Below the pieces are notes generated by a model that was not told the origin of the DNA, searched no databases, and was given only the letters and a program-made list of their open reading frames with translations. DNA of 64,000 bases, from the NCBI RefSeq assembly GCF_003060825.1, contig NZ_CP028922.1, forward strand, positions 449,001 to 513,000, given 5' to 3'. Of the stretch, positions 1 through 8,112 are shown piece by piece. Position numbers and translations under genes: made by a program. The number at the start of each line of letters is the position of its first letter. The stretch's first letter is position 1. Origin of the DNA: Paenibacillus sp. CAA11 (lineage in GTDB: Bacteria > Bacillota > Bacilli > Paenibacillales > Paenibacillaceae).

Positions 1-301
1 CAACCAGCTCCCCGCTCAGCGTCTGGAACTTGAGCCTGTCCACTTGCTCATAGTGATTGGAGATGACATAAGCTGTAGCGAGTGTAGCATGACCGCACAG
101 CTCGATCTCCCCGCCCGGTGTGAACCATCTCAGCCGGTAGCCCTCCCCTTCCTTTACGGCAAATGCAGTCTCCGAAAGGTTGTTCTCCATAGCAATTTTT
201 TGCATGATTTCATCCGAAATCCAGTCCTCCATCACACAGACCCCGGCGGGGTTTCCTTCGAATAGTTGCTCAGCGAATGCATCAACGACATAATACTTCA
301 T
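1..301 (-). CDS. PhzF-family isomerase/epimerase, N-terminal part (cut by window edge)
   Basis: The minus strand reads from an ATG at 299-301, preceded by AAAGGATG, out through the left edge of the window. About 100 residues are visible. They begin MKYYVVDAFAEQLFEGNPAG and continue through NNLSETAF and a GHATLA stretch. These are the hallmarks of the PhzF family (PhzF/YddE/YfhB): the DAFaxxxFxGNPAaV start, the SETAF motif with the catalytic Glu, and the GHAT motif. PhzF enzymes isomerise small metabolites by proton transfer. The substrate of this copy cannot be told from sequence. The C-terminal two thirds lie outside the window. Confidence 0.85.
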   Translation of the reverse strand, partial: MKYYVVDAFAEQLFEGNPAGVCVMEDWISDEIMQKIAMENNLSETAFAVKEGEGYRLRWFTPGGEIELCGHATLATAYVISNHYEQVDRLKFQTLSGELV

Positions 302-442
302 GGGAATCATCCTTTCTGGAAGCTGGTTATTTATTCAAGCTCTCTTTAATTAGCTATTCTGACACGCTCTATCCTCAGCGGCAAGAGTCTCGGGTGCTTC
401 ATGAAGCTAACGGGCAGGGTAGTTTAATAATACCTCTTATGA

Positions 443-672
443 TTAATCTACTTTGTCTCCAAACTTCTTTCCGAATTCCTCCATTAGATCAATAATTGGG
501 ATTCATTCCTTCCCTTTTGATGTTAATGAATATTCTACACGCGGAGGGACCTCTGGGTAGATTTTACGATTAATTAAGCCATCTGATTCTAATTCTCGAA
601 GTTGCTTTGTTAGAGACCCTTGTGATATTCCCCATAAAAGAGTCTTGATTTCATTGTATCGATGTGGTTTGA
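443..672 (-). pseudogene. Remnant of an HxlR-family winged-helix regulator
   Basis: Minus-strand translation from about 672 down to a stop at 443-445 gives [20 protein letters not shown], then [20 protein letters not shown], then [12 protein letters not shown]. This matches the recognition-helix and wing core of HxlR-type regulators (GIS...[25 protein letters not shown]). An in-frame TGA follows GKE, after which the same frame resumes with IPIIDLMEEFGKKFGDKVD. No start codon or N-terminal region is present. It is therefore an inactive fragment with both a missing 5' part and a nonsense codon. HxlR regulators usually sit beside oxidoreductases or PhzF-like genes, so it may be the lost regulator of the neighbour. 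Confidence 0.7.
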
Positions 673-727
673 ACTTTAGAAACTAAAGAATCAGATACTT
701 CCAACACGAGCAATGTATAAATATTAG

Positions 728-1024
728 TGCAGTATTACAAATTACTCAAATCAGGGAAATATCTCATTAAGAGGTGTCACAAACGATCTAGGCTTTGACG
801 CAGTAGATAGTGGTTTTTTAAGCGAATCGTGGAGACAACAGCCGGGGACCCCTGCGTACTGCACAGAACTTACAAAAGAGGAACTGATTATAGCTTTAAA
901 TAAAGCAAATAAAGAAAAAGCTCCATTCTTGCGTGATACGGTGATGAAAAAGCTGTCAGCTTCCCCAGGTAAATATTCAATTAAAGAAATTGTTAATTTA
1001 AATAGAGAAATATACAATTCTTAA
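728..1024 (+). pseudogene. C-terminal fragment of an unidentified protein
   Basis: An open frame runs from just after a TAG at 725-727 to a TAA at 1022-1024 and has no ATG/GTG/TTG near its beginning. The tail reads like real coding sequence: LTKEELIIALNKANKEKAPF, then LRDTVMKKLSASPGKYSIKE and IVNLNREIYNS. It is lysine- and glutamate-rich and predicted helical. I do not recognise the family. It is probably a 5'-truncated gene or the tail of a decayed one. The minus-strand frame over the same bases looks like an antisense shadow. Confidence 0.35.
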
Positions 1025-1081
1025 GTTAGAACTTATTGCGGCAAGTTCAACTAACGGGAAACGTTAGCTTAATTTCGAAAT

Positions 1082-1121
1082 CCCTCGGGCTGACCGAGGG
1101 GCGATAGCCTCAATTTTTGAA
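1082..1121. terminator. Hairpin between convergent genes, possible terminator
   Basis: CCCTCGG and CCGAGGG pair around a short GCTGA loop at 1082-1100. A run of T lies further downstream on the plus strand at about 1116-1121. A second short hairpin, CTAACG/CGTTAG, lies just before it (1051-1067). The placement between the plus-strand fragment and the minus-strand kinase gene suits termination, but the gap before the T run makes it a weak example. Confidence 0.35.
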
Positions 1122-1148
1122 TAGGGTGTTATCTGATGGATACGCCAT

Positions 1149-1751
1149 CTAGGAAACACTAACATTTCTTTTACTTAATTTCTTAAAAACTGAGTATTCC
1201 TTATTGGACTTAATAAAACTTAATATCTTTTTGGCACATTCTATTGGATTCATCTCTTCAGTATTTACTTCGAGGTCGTATTCATTAAAGCAATATATTT
1301 TGCTAAACTGTGAAGCTGCTAGTCCAATCTGTCTATCTCCTCTTGTTTGCTCTCTTCTTATGAGTTCTTCTTCCGAGCATATTACACCTATAAATAACGT
1401 AGGCTGATCGATAAATTGATCAAGAAACTCATTAAACCTCTTGTCATTGTCGATTACGGTATCTGCTATTACATTAAAACCCAATTCTAATAACAATTTA
1501 ATTGTCGAATGGTACACTGAGAATATGGAATCATCAAGTATTTGTGAGACAACTTGATGATCTATTTCTTTTGGAGGATCATCTGGAAATTTATTATTAA
1601 TAAAATCATAGTAATTATTAAAAAAATCCTCAATTGATAAATGATAAAAATGGATCTCTTTCTGATTTATGAGTTCAGTCGATATGGATGTCTTTCCAGA
1701 ACTTGAAGTTCCATTTAGAAAAGCTAATATCCCTTGCTTCAATTTCATCAT
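1149..1751 (-). CDS. Chloramphenicol-phosphotransferase-like P-loop kinase
   Basis: 200 residues, starting MMKLKQGILAFLNGTSSSGK. The P-loop NGTSSSGKTS sits at about residues 13-22, as in the CPT family of small kinases (chloramphenicol 3-O-phosphotransferase and relatives). The length of about 180-200 residues and a middle section rich in F, Y and N (IEDFFNNYYDFINNKFPDD) also fit. The VIADTVIDND and FIGVICSEEELIRREQTRGD stretches match the CPT pattern V.VD..........GV.C....L..RE..RGDR, with RGDR as the lid arginines. Family membership is well supported. The substrate is not: many CPT-like proteins do not act on chloramphenicol. The gene is AT-rich compared with its neighbours, which suggests horizontal origin. 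No operon partner is seen. Confidence 0.75.
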   Translation of the reverse strand: MMKLKQGILAFLNGTSSSGKTSISTELINQKEIHFYHLSIEDFFNNYYDFINNKFPDDPPKEIDHQVVSQILDDSIFSVYHSTIKLLLELGFNVIADTVIDNDKRFNEFLDQFIDQPTLFIGVICSEEELIRREQTRGDRQIGLAASQFSKIYCFNEYDLEVNTEEMNPIECAKKILSFIKSNKEYSVFKKLSKRNVSVS

Positions 1752-1898
1752 CCCTTCAAAAAATACTCCTTCGCTTGGGCTATGTCCTCCTCATTATATT
1801 TCATTTCCAATCACCTATTAAAGAACGTACACGGGTAGCGTGTAGTGCTTAAAGAGGGGACTGATCTTAACCTAAGCACTAGGAAAATACTTTAATTT

Positions 1899-1924
1899 AC
1901 TCCTGACAATACAATGTCAGGAGT
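1899..1924. promoter_or_regulatory. Perfect inverted repeat upstream of the WYL regulator, candidate operator
   Basis: ACTCCTGACA, a 6-base spacer, then TGTCAGGAGT form a perfect 10-base-pair palindrome 64 bases before the TTG start at 1988. No T run follows, so a terminator is unlikely. HTH-WYL (YafY-type) regulators are commonly found next to TGACA/TGTCA dyads. I infer that this is the autoregulatory site of the adjacent gene. Confidence 0.5.
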
Positions 1925-1987
1925 GTTCTGGTATCATCTGATATTATTAGAGTAGGACACAAGATATTTGTAGGGGGCATCAGCCAT

Positions 1988-2938
1988 TTGAATAAGACAG
2001 AACGCCTATTAACTATCGTATTGGAACTTCAGCGCAGCAAGCTGCTGAAGGCTGAAGAACTGGCAGAGCGCCTGGAGACCAGCGTAAGAACCATTTACCG
2101 GGATGTTCAGGCCTTAAGCGAGGCTGGGGTGCCGATTGTGGGATTGCCTGGGCTGGGCTATTCCTTGATGGAGGGGTATTTCCTGCCCCCGATCAGCTTT
2201 ACTATGGAGGAGGCTGTGGCCCTTCTGATGGGGTCTGACTTTATTAAGCAGCATTTCGATCCCCAAATCAGCAGCAGCGCTCTGTCTTCCCGAAGAAAGA
2301 TTGAAGCGATCTTGCCGCAAAGAATCCGAACCGAGACAGATCGAATGTACAGCAATATCCGTCTGCTATCTCCGGGGGAGGAACCGAAGCGGAGTGTTCA
2401 AGAGAAAACATACATACAAACTATTCGTGCTGCCATGCATGAGGGGAAGAAGATTAGATTTAGATACCGGAAGAGTCATCTTGGCGCAGATGGCAGCCGT
2501 GAAACGGTCCGGACTGTCGCGCCGTTTGGGCTGGTGTTTGTACAGGGGGCATGGGCGCTGCTGGCCAGGTGCGATTTGCGGGAGGATATTCGGCATTTCA
2601 GAGTATCCCGAATGAGCGATCTTACTGTGACAGAGGAGCCGTTCGAACTGCCGGACGACTTCGATCTGCATAAATATCGTCAGACCGATGATCGCCGGCT
2701 GCACATCCGTGTCTGCTTCAGATCTGAAGTCGCGGATAAGGTGCAGGAGGCGAACCACTTTTTTATGGAGGATGCCGAATTGCTGCCTGACGGGTATTAT
2801 GTGAATTTTCGCGTCCGCCGTCCGGAAGAGCTGCTCCATTGGATTCTTGGCTGGGGAGCGGATGCCGTCGTGATCGAGCCAGATTCCTTAAGGAATCTGG
2901 TGCGAGAGGAGATCGATAAGATGAGGGAGCGCTACTGA
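1988..2938 (+). CDS. HTH-WYL (YafY-type) transcriptional regulator
   Basis: 316 residues. Residues 1-60 (ERLLTIVLELQRSKLLKAEE, then LETSVRTIYRDVQALSEAGV) form the HTH_11 winged helix found in DeoR/YafY-like regulators. Residues about 140-215 (KIRFRYRKS ... APFGLVFVQGAWALLARC) are the WYL domain, a ligand- or nucleic-acid-sensing Sm-like fold. The C-terminal part (IRVCFRSEVADKVQEANHF) is the WCX extension. The start is TTG at 1988, preceded by GTAGGGGG; no upstream ATG fits better. The palindrome at 1899-1924 is a likely operator. The regulated gene is not obvious because neighbours on both sides are unrelated. Confidence 0.88.
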   Translation: MNKTERLLTIVLELQRSKLLKAEELAERLETSVRTIYRDVQALSEAGVPIVGLPGLGYSLMEGYFLPPISFTMEEAVALLMGSDFIKQHFDPQISSSALSSRRKIEAILPQRIRTETDRMYSNIRLLSPGEEPKRSVQEKTYIQTIRAAMHEGKKIRFRYRKSHLGADGSRETVRTVAPFGLVFVQGAWALLARCDLREDIRHFRVSRMSDLTVTEEPFELPDDFDLHKYRQTDDRRLHIRVCFRSEVADKVQEANHFFMEDAELLPDGYYVNFRVRRPEELLHWILGWGADAVVIEPDSLRNLVREEIDKMRERY

Positions 2939-3015
2939 CCCTTTAGACCGGGAGCAGCAGCGCTTTTTTATATCGGAGCAGAAGGCAAGTAATAATCGAA
3001 TAATCGCGGGCCACC

Positions 3016-3489
3016 TTAACGGAGGCTCTTCCTCATCCTGAAGTTTTGGAGCTCAACGCCCCGCCGCTGCACGGTCTGTGACTGGACGACCCGGTATCCT
3101 TTATGTTCAAAAAAAGGCTTTGCCGTCATGCTGGCATCGGTGTCGATCTCGGTCATATTTAACTTCCTCGCTTCAGACTCAAGCACGTCTACCAAAGCGG
3201 ACGCAATGCCTTGACCCTGGTAGTCTTTATGGACAAACAGCCGATCCAGGTAGCCCTGTCTGTTGATATCTGCAAAGCCGACAATCTGGCGATCCTCTTG
3301 TGCCACATAGGAGATGTTGGTGCTTAAGGATTGCAGCCAATTCTCGTGCCGTTGCTGTTCCTCCGATCTGGAGGCCCATGCCTCCAACTGTTCCGGGGAG
3401 TAGTCCTGTCTATTTACCGTGTGCACCGTCTCGTAGAATAAAGTGATGATCTGGTCGATGTCCGTCCCTTGAAATTTTCGAATCTGCAT
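3016..3489 (-). CDS. GNAT-family N-acetyltransferase
   Basis: 157 residues, beginning MQIRKFQGTDIDQIITLFYE. The acetyl-CoA-binding motif A is clear: LDRLFVHKDYQGQGIASALV with the Q-x-x-G-x-A/G loop around residues 85-97. It follows a beta4-type strand (IVGFADINRQGYL) and is followed by the usual IDTDASMTAKPFFEHKGYRV segment (F.. .GF/Y.). Length and domain order match single-domain GNATs of the PhnO/YafP type. The substrate is unknown. The start is ATG at 3487-3489 with AAGGAATG upstream. It is a single gene convergent with the WYL regulator. Confidence 0.88.
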   Translation of the reverse strand: MQIRKFQGTDIDQIITLFYETVHTVNRQDYSPEQLEAWASRSEEQQRHENWLQSLSTNISYVAQEDRQIVGFADINRQGYLDRLFVHKDYQGQGIASALVDVLESEARKLNMTEIDTDASMTAKPFFEHKGYRVVQSQTVQRRGVELQNFRMRKSLR

Positions 3490-3705
3490 GGTGCATTCCT
3501 TCTTGAGTTTTGTCTACTTCATAGGCCTTCTCTCTGCCAAATTTATATATTTCTATTTCAATAGTGTGAGAATCATATCCTGCTGGTAGATGGGGGCTAT
3601 CTCTTTCTTTGATAAGTTTCTGTTCGCCCCGAGGTTAGAAACAGCCTGGTTCTGTTTAATATTCCCTGTGTAAACAAGCTTCTGCAAGTATTCTGAAAAA
3701 AGAGC

Positions 3706-3734
3706 TTGCTTCCGAAAAATAATTCCTATATATT
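3706..3734 (+). promoter_or_regulatory. Candidate sigma-A promoter of tcyP
   Basis: TTGCTT at 3706-3711 and TATATT at 3729-3734 are separated by 17 bases, about 80 bases before the tcyP start. They sit in an AT-rich intergenic stretch (3490-3813) in which no gene was found. Confidence 0.45.
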
Positions 3735-3813
3735 TAGTATGCTTTGTGATATACTTTCCTGAGCATGTCACCTTTTGGTGAGTTACTATTATTTTTAGGA
3801 GGAGTTATAAGCC

Positions 3814-5208
3814 ATGAATACCTTATGGGTGATTATTAACGTGGTCGTGATGCTTGCACTTCTGGGTCTCTTGTTCTGGATGCAGAAGAAGCATATTTCT
3901 TTCACGAAGCGTGTATTTACCGGACTTGGGCTGGGACTCGTCTTTGGTGTTATTTTACAGCTGATCTTCAAAGCGGATTCAGATGTTTTGCATGATACGT
4001 CAGACTGGTTCAGCCTGGTTGGTAACGGATATGTGGGCCTGCTGCAGATGATTGTCATTCCTCTGATCATGGTCTCGATCATTTCGGCGATCATGAATCT
4101 GAAGGGAAGACAGAACCTTGGCAAGATGAGCCTTGCGATCATTGCCACGCTACTTATTACTACCGCTATTGCGGCTTCGGTTAGTATTGTGACCAGCCTC
4201 AGCTTTGATCTCAAGGCGATTGAGATTCAGAAAGGGGACCGGGAGACACAGCAGGGAGCGAAGCTGGAGGAGAAGCTTGGTGATGTTCAAGACAAGAGCA
4301 TTCCTCAGCAAATTCTTGAGTTTGTGCCAAGCAATCCGTTCCTGGATATGACAGGAGCTCGCCGCTCTTCCACACTCGCTGTCGTCATCTTCTCCGCATT
4401 TATCGGAGTAGCGGTGCTGGGACTTGATAAGAAGAAGCCGGCGCAAGCGGAAACCTTCCGCAATATGGTGAATGCGGTCTACGCTGTTGTCATGCGGATC
4501 GTGACCTTGGTGCTGCGCCTGACGCCATACGGTATTTTGGCGTTGATCACGAAGGTGGTCGCAACGACGAGTGCGGACGAGATTCTGAAGCTGATCAAGT
4601 TCGTGGGCGCATCTTATGTCGCCTTGATCGTGATGTTTATCATCCATCTGATCCTGCTTGCCCTGTTCGGCTTCAACCCTGCCGTTTATGTGCGCAAGGT
4701 GCTGCCTACCTTGGTCTTCGCCTTCACCTCCCGTTCAAGTGCGGCTACGATCCCGCTGAACGTGGAGACACAGACGAAGAAGCTTGGCGTATCTGAAGGG
4801 ATTGCCAACCTGTCGGCGACCTTTGGCGCCACGATTGGCCAGAACGGCTGTGCCGGGATCTATCCGGCCATGCTGGCCGTGATGATTGCTCCTACGGTGG
4901 GCATCGATCCAATGAGCTGGGATTTCATCCTTAAGCTGATCCTTGTTGTGACCATTAGCTCGTTCGGTGTAGCCGGCGTCGGCGGCGGAGCTACCTTCGC
5001 TTCCCTGATCGTGCTGTCTACGATGAACCTGCCGGTTGCTCTGGCCGGTCTCCTGATCTCCGTAGAGCCGCTGATTGATATGGGTCGGACGGCGCTGAAT
5101 GTGAACGACTCCATTACGGCTGGACTCATCTCCAGCAAAGTGCTTAAGGAGAATGATAAGGATAAGTTTAACAACCGCGGCGTGGAGCTGGACACAGCGA
5201 ATGCTTAA
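3814..5208 (+). CDS. tcyP: L-cystine symporter TcyP (DAACS family)
   Basis: 464 residues, a typical TcyP length. The protein is a multi-spanning inner-membrane secondary transporter. N-terminal segments (MNTLWVIINVVVMLALLGLL and FTGLGLGLVFGVILQLIF) and later hydrophobic stretches fit the sodium:dicarboxylate symporter fold. The serine-rich hairpin FTSRSSAATIPLN and the NGCAGIYPAML region correspond to the re-entrant loops that bind substrate in this family. The insert KAIEIQKGDRETQQGAKLEE after helix 3-4 is usual in TcyP. It imports cystine for sulfur supply. The start has AGGAGGAG at a good distance. It is monocistronic, with a promoter at 3706 and a strong terminator at 5243. Confidence 0.9.
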   Translation: MNTLWVIINVVVMLALLGLLFWMQKKHISFTKRVFTGLGLGLVFGVILQLIFKADSDVLHDTSDWFSLVGNGYVGLLQMIVIPLIMVSIISAIMNLKGRQNLGKMSLAIIATLLITTAIAASVSIVTSLSFDLKAIEIQKGDRETQQGAKLEEKLGDVQDKSIPQQILEFVPSNPFLDMTGARRSSTLAVVIFSAFIGVAVLGLDKKKPAQAETFRNMVNAVYAVVMRIVTLVLRLTPYGILALITKVVATTSADEILKLIKFVGASYVALIVMFIIHLILLALFGFNPAVYVRKVLPTLVFAFTSRSSAATIPLNVETQTKKLGVSEGIANLSATFGATIGQNGCAGIYPAMLAVMIAPTVGIDPMSWDFILKLILVVTISSFGVAGVGGGATFASLIVLSTMNLPVALAGLLISVEPLIDMGRTALNVNDSITAGLISSKVLKENDKDKFNNRGVELDTANA

Positions 5209-5240
5209 TGCCGGGTAATTGAATAGGGATTATTATGAGA

Positions 5241-5297
5241 AAAGCCTTACTCTTCGCCCAAACTAGGGGCTCAGGAGTAAGGCTTCTTTATTTAAGT
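5241..5297. terminator. Rho-independent terminator after tcyP
   Basis: AGCCTTACTC at 5243-5252 pairs with GAGTAAGGCT ending at 5284, followed by a T-rich tract (TCTTTATTT). It lies between the convergent tcyP and the minus-strand secreted-protein gene, so it probably serves both. Confidence 0.8.
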
Positions 5298-5303
5298 GCT
5301 TTT

Positions 5304-5930
5304 TTAGAAAATAGCGTGCGGCGCAGTTCCCACTCTCCAGTAGTCGCCCACCTGCTCGAATTTGATGGTGATCTTCTCACGTCCCTGCTTCGCATCCTCA
5401 TAAGGGACATAGAGCGTGTAGACGCGCATAGTAGCGGTCATGTTCGTCATCTTCGCCGTAGCCTTGCTGAAATTCAGGGCGTTTCCACCGTCGGCATTCA
5501 GCTGGGCCATCCGGCCGTCATGCTCAATAAAATGTTTGCCGATAAAATACTCGGCTGCCTGCTTCGTGTAAATTTGGGTCAAGTAATTGAGAAGCTTCGC
5601 CCGGGTTCCGATATCGCTAGAGAGGTAGCGGTATTCCTTGCCGCTCTGCTGGAACGTCTCAAGCTCCCCTGATCCTCCACTCATGGCATACAAATAACGC
5701 TTCTCTGCTTCCACGACCAGCGGCGGAACACTTGTATGGTTCAGCTTGCTGATCTTGGTAGGATCGGTAACCTTCACGGTCTCTACCTTGCTGTCTGCCG
5801 CATCCGCTGATTTGCTGACTGCGGGCTTGGTTGTCTTAGCCGCGGCAGCGCCTGCTTGGCTCAAGCCGATCTGGCTTATGCCCATCATGGCTGCAAATAC
5901 GGCAGCTGCGATGGTTACTTTGGTCTTCAT
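5304..5930 (-). CDS. Small secreted protein of unknown function
   Basis: 208 residues from the ATG at 5928-5930. This start is preferred because GGAGG lies 8 bases upstream; an in-frame ATG five codons earlier has no such site. Residues 1-28 (MKTKVTIAAAVFAAMMGISQ ... SQAGAAAAK) form a Sec signal peptide with AxA cleavage options. A low-complexity Ala/Lys/Ser linker follows, then a folded part containing KISKLNHTSVPPLVVEAEKR and ending DYWRVGTAPHAIF. The C-terminal half (YTLYVPYEDAKQGREKITIK) looks like an exported beta-rich domain. No enzymatic motif is visible. It lies downstream of nothing else on its strand and is probably monocistronic. Confidence 0.7.
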   Translation of the reverse strand: MKTKVTIAAAVFAAMMGISQIGLSQAGAAAAKTTKPAVSKSADAADSKVETVKVTDPTKISKLNHTSVPPLVVEAEKRYLYAMSGGSGELETFQQSGKEYRYLSSDIGTRAKLLNYLTQIYTKQAAEYFIGKHFIEHDGRMAQLNADGGNALNFSKATAKMTNMTATMRVYTLYVPYEDAKQGREKITIKFEQVGDYWRVGTAPHAIF

Positions 5931-6305
5931 CTTGATCGCCTCCATTCATGATAACGTTCCGAGCATGGTAAAAGTTTCATAAATTTATGGTGGTTTCGTG
6001 AATCTATTTCATGAAGTTAATGATCAATGGGATGAATGATTCATGTCCTGAACAGAGCGCCTAATGCTTTGGCTGCATGCGGGATTGTTTCTATTGGCAT
6101 AACAAGTATAAATAGAGGAAAAAGGATATAATTGACATTTGTTGACTACTGGAGTAGTATTGGGTTGACTATAACAATAGTCAGTTAGGGGAGGCAGGTG
6201 AATAGATACTAAATGGAATGAATCCGAGTTGACAGTTATGTGAAGTTCGTGATCCTGTTCTATCTCAAGCTGGGCGAATCGACCCAGGAAAGGAGCGTGT
6301 CTATT
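5931..6305. other. Intergenic region between divergent secreted-protein genes
   Basis: 375 bases of AT-rich sequence. It holds the upstream regions of the minus-strand gene ending at 5304 and the plus-strand gene starting at 6306. No convincing gene, RNA or repeat was found. A TTGACT...TATAAC-like arrangement near 6163 could be a promoter, but the spacing is poor. Confidence 0.3.
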
Positions 6306-6833
6306 ATGAAACTGAAAGAAGGGACGGTCGTGGCCGCCTCCATTTCGCTCATTTTGATTTTGGGCGCAGTGTCTGCATTTGCAGAACAATCAAACGGCGA
6401 AGTCAGCCATATTGGCCATATTTCCACAGAAGCCTCGGCTGAAATGGAGGCTGTGGAAAGCGGCGATGATACGGGACTTCACGCTGCGGCTTCCTCATCC
6501 TCTTTCGAAGAAGGTGAAGCAGCGGCCAACTATAATGGTGATGCGTTAAAGGAATACACCGCCTATGGCCTAACGTACGATAAAGCCAAGGACAGATACC
6601 TGTACCAAGGCAAGCATGTTCGGCTGTTCATGGACCAGGACCCTGAGGAACCAGGACAATTCACCAAATTTTATTATGACGGGGACGGAACCGTCGACTT
6701 TCAAGTCGTCAGGGATGAGTCCAAGAAAGTCAGCAAGATTGCTGAAGTGAGTGATCGGGAGCTGCAGGTTTTGGGCAAGACATATGGATTTGAGCTTAAG
6801 AATGGCGGCCTGCAATTTAAAAACGTAAATTAA
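6306..6833 (+). CDS. Small secreted protein of unknown function
   Basis: 175 residues from the ATG at 6306, chosen for AAAGGAG 10 bases upstream and because a signal peptide starts exactly there (MKLKEGTVVAASISLILILG, AVSAFAEQ). A flexible acidic stretch follows (residues 30-75). The C-terminal 95 residues begin YTAYGLTYDKAKDRYLYQGK and include HVRLFMDQDPEEPG, KFYYDGDGTVDFQVVRDESK and SKIAEVSDRELQVLG. This tail resembles a beta-rich domain found at the end of many Bacillales exported proteins, often written YGLTYD...Y.YQGK.VR.F.D. Its function is not known to me. A strong terminator follows. Confidence 0.7.
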   Translation: MKLKEGTVVAASISLILILGAVSAFAEQSNGEVSHIGHISTEASAEMEAVESGDDTGLHAAASSSSFEEGEAAANYNGDALKEYTAYGLTYDKAKDRYLYQGKHVRLFMDQDPEEPGQFTKFYYDGDGTVDFQVVRDESKKVSKIAEVSDRELQVLGKTYGFELKNGGLQFKNVN

Positions 6834-6870
6834 GACAGTTGTTTAGCTTGGCCGTATAGATCTGCCAGAT

Positions 6871-6909
6871 AACCGGAGGACGGTGATGGACACCGCTCCG
6901 GTTCTTTGA
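6871..6909 (+). terminator. Rho-independent terminator
   Basis: AACCGGAG, with further pairing GACGGTG/CACCG, closes on CTCCGGTT ending at 6903, followed by CTTTGAT. It is a strong, nearly continuous stem 38 bases after the stop of the secreted-protein gene. Confidence 0.75.
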
Positions 6910-7103
6910 TCCTTCCGGGCTCTCGATTTGAATAAAAGCGAGGGGTAGTTAAAGTGTGCTTCTATGATTTCATAGAGTAATCTATTGGGAAGATGGAAAT
7001 ATAACTAGGGAGAGAAGAGATAACTCTATAAAAATATAATTGACCCACTGTTAATATTCCTATACAATATAGTAAAAATTTGGAATATAAGGGAGAGGTC
7101 TCT

Positions 7104-7979
7104 ATGCAAGATGAACTTGATCAATTATTGCTTGATCCTGTCCACATAGACACATTAGTAAACATGCTGAAAATGGCCTATTCGTTTGAGAATTGGGACC
7201 AGGTCATCTCTTTATCTGATAGTCTTATTGAGACAGCCAGCCGTATAAATCATGATTATACCAGCCGGCCTGTCGGGATATACTCAGGCAGCGAACCAAT
7301 GAATAGATCTATTGTATATTATTTCGGCTATAGTTATTTGATGAAGGGATTGGCCTATCAGAAACTGAAAAGGTATGACAAAGCTAAGGAGTGCGTGGTC
7401 TATTATGCGGATCTTAGCTGGGTAGATGATTCGAACCCATTAAATGAACAAATTATCTCCGATTTTAAATTTTTCGCTAAAGCTAATAGGCACGCTCTTG
7501 AAATCCTATCAGGAAATTTAGAATATCTCCCAGATTATGTTGAATTCCTTCTAAGTCACCCCCAAGAAGTTCTCCCCGGATTGATAAGTATCCTTGAAGC
7601 AGCCCTGACATTTAATGTGACCATAGACCATGAATTAGATAAGCTGATACAACTTGTGCATGAATTCGACACCTATGAGGATCGCGTAGACGATGCGTAT
7701 TATCTCTCTTTCTATTATTTACTTACTTTATATAGTTATAAAAATAAAAAATACCATAATGCGATAAATTTTACTTTACATATTTTGACATTGTCTGATA
7801 AAATAAATGATGATAAATGTTTTAAAAAAGCTACAGCTCTTTTTGAGACATTTAGAAATCATGCATCGCCAACTCAACTAGAAGCCTACCTAAAGATTCA
7901 AAAATCTATTTTAAAGGGAGCGATTGAGAATGAAGAAGGCATTGATTTCAGCAGTATTTGTGATTGGGATTTTAAGTAG
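7104..7979 (+). CDS. TPR-type peptide receptor, RRNPPA/Rap-like (no DNA-binding domain)
   Basis: 291 residues from the ATG at 7104 (GGGAGAGG 8 bases upstream). The protein is all-helical with TPR-like pairs, for example SFENWDQVISLSDSLIETAS, YLMKGLAYQKLKRYDKAKEC, LSFYYLLTLYSYKNKKYHNA and INFTLHILTLSDKINDDKCF. There is no N-terminal helix-turn-helix and no enzymatic motif. TPR receptors of this size control transcription factors or response regulators when bound to a secreted peptide (the Rap/NprR/PlcR/AimR group). The key support is context: its last 50 bases overlap the start of a small gene coding for an exported peptide, the usual layout of rap-phr pairs. The family call is an inference from fold and layout; similarity to a named receptor was not tested. 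Confidence 0.65.
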   Translation: MQDELDQLLLDPVHIDTLVNMLKMAYSFENWDQVISLSDSLIETASRINHDYTSRPVGIYSGSEPMNRSIVYYFGYSYLMKGLAYQKLKRYDKAKECVVYYADLSWVDDSNPLNEQIISDFKFFAKANRHALEILSGNLEYLPDYVEFLLSHPQEVLPGLISILEAALTFNVTIDHELDKLIQLVHEFDTYEDRVDDAYYLSFYYLLTLYSYKNKKYHNAINFTLHILTLSDKINDDKCFKKATALFETFRNHASPTQLEAYLKIQKSILKGAIENEEGIDFSSICDWDFK

Positions 7980-8049
7980 TTGGCATCTTGCACCTTCCAC
8001 AGCCGGCGACACCGTTATTACACCGCTTAATCACGGAGCTAACTATTAA
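7930..8049 (+). CDS. Exported propeptide, Phr-like signalling peptide precursor
   Basis: 39 residues from the ATG at 7930, inside the 3' end of the receptor gene in another frame, with GGGAG 8-9 bases upstream. It begins MKKALISAVFVIGILSSWHL and ends APSTAGDTVITPLNHGANY. Residues 1-20 are a lysine-started hydrophobic signal sequence. The remaining polar tail of 14-19 residues is the right size to yield a mature 5-10-residue pheromone, probably from the C-terminus. Gene size, signal peptide, translational overlap with a TPR receptor and a terminator directly after it all match phr-type genes. The exact mature peptide cannot be read from sequence alone. Confidence 0.7.
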   Translation: MKKALISAVFVIGILSSWHLAPSTAGDTVITPLNHGANY

Positions 8050-8072
8050 TACTTGATGACTTATGTAGTTTG

Positions 8073-8112
8073 ATAGCGAATTACGGAGAAGCCGTAGTTC
8101 GCTATTTTTTTA
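8073..8112 (+). terminator. Rho-independent terminator of the receptor-peptide pair
   Basis: ATAGCGAATTACGG and CCGTAGTTCGCTAT pair (two G-U or mismatched positions) around AGAAG, followed directly by a run of seven Ts. It closes the two-gene unit. Confidence 0.85.

Noticed and set aside
751-1017. Minus-strand open frame of 88 codons
   Set aside because: Low-complexity hydrophobic composition, no ribosome binding site, and the plus strand over the same bases reads as a more protein-like fragment.
3553-3771. Minus-strand frame of 72 codons upstream of tcyP
   Set aside because: No ribosome binding site or recognisable sequence, and it covers the likely tcyP promoter.
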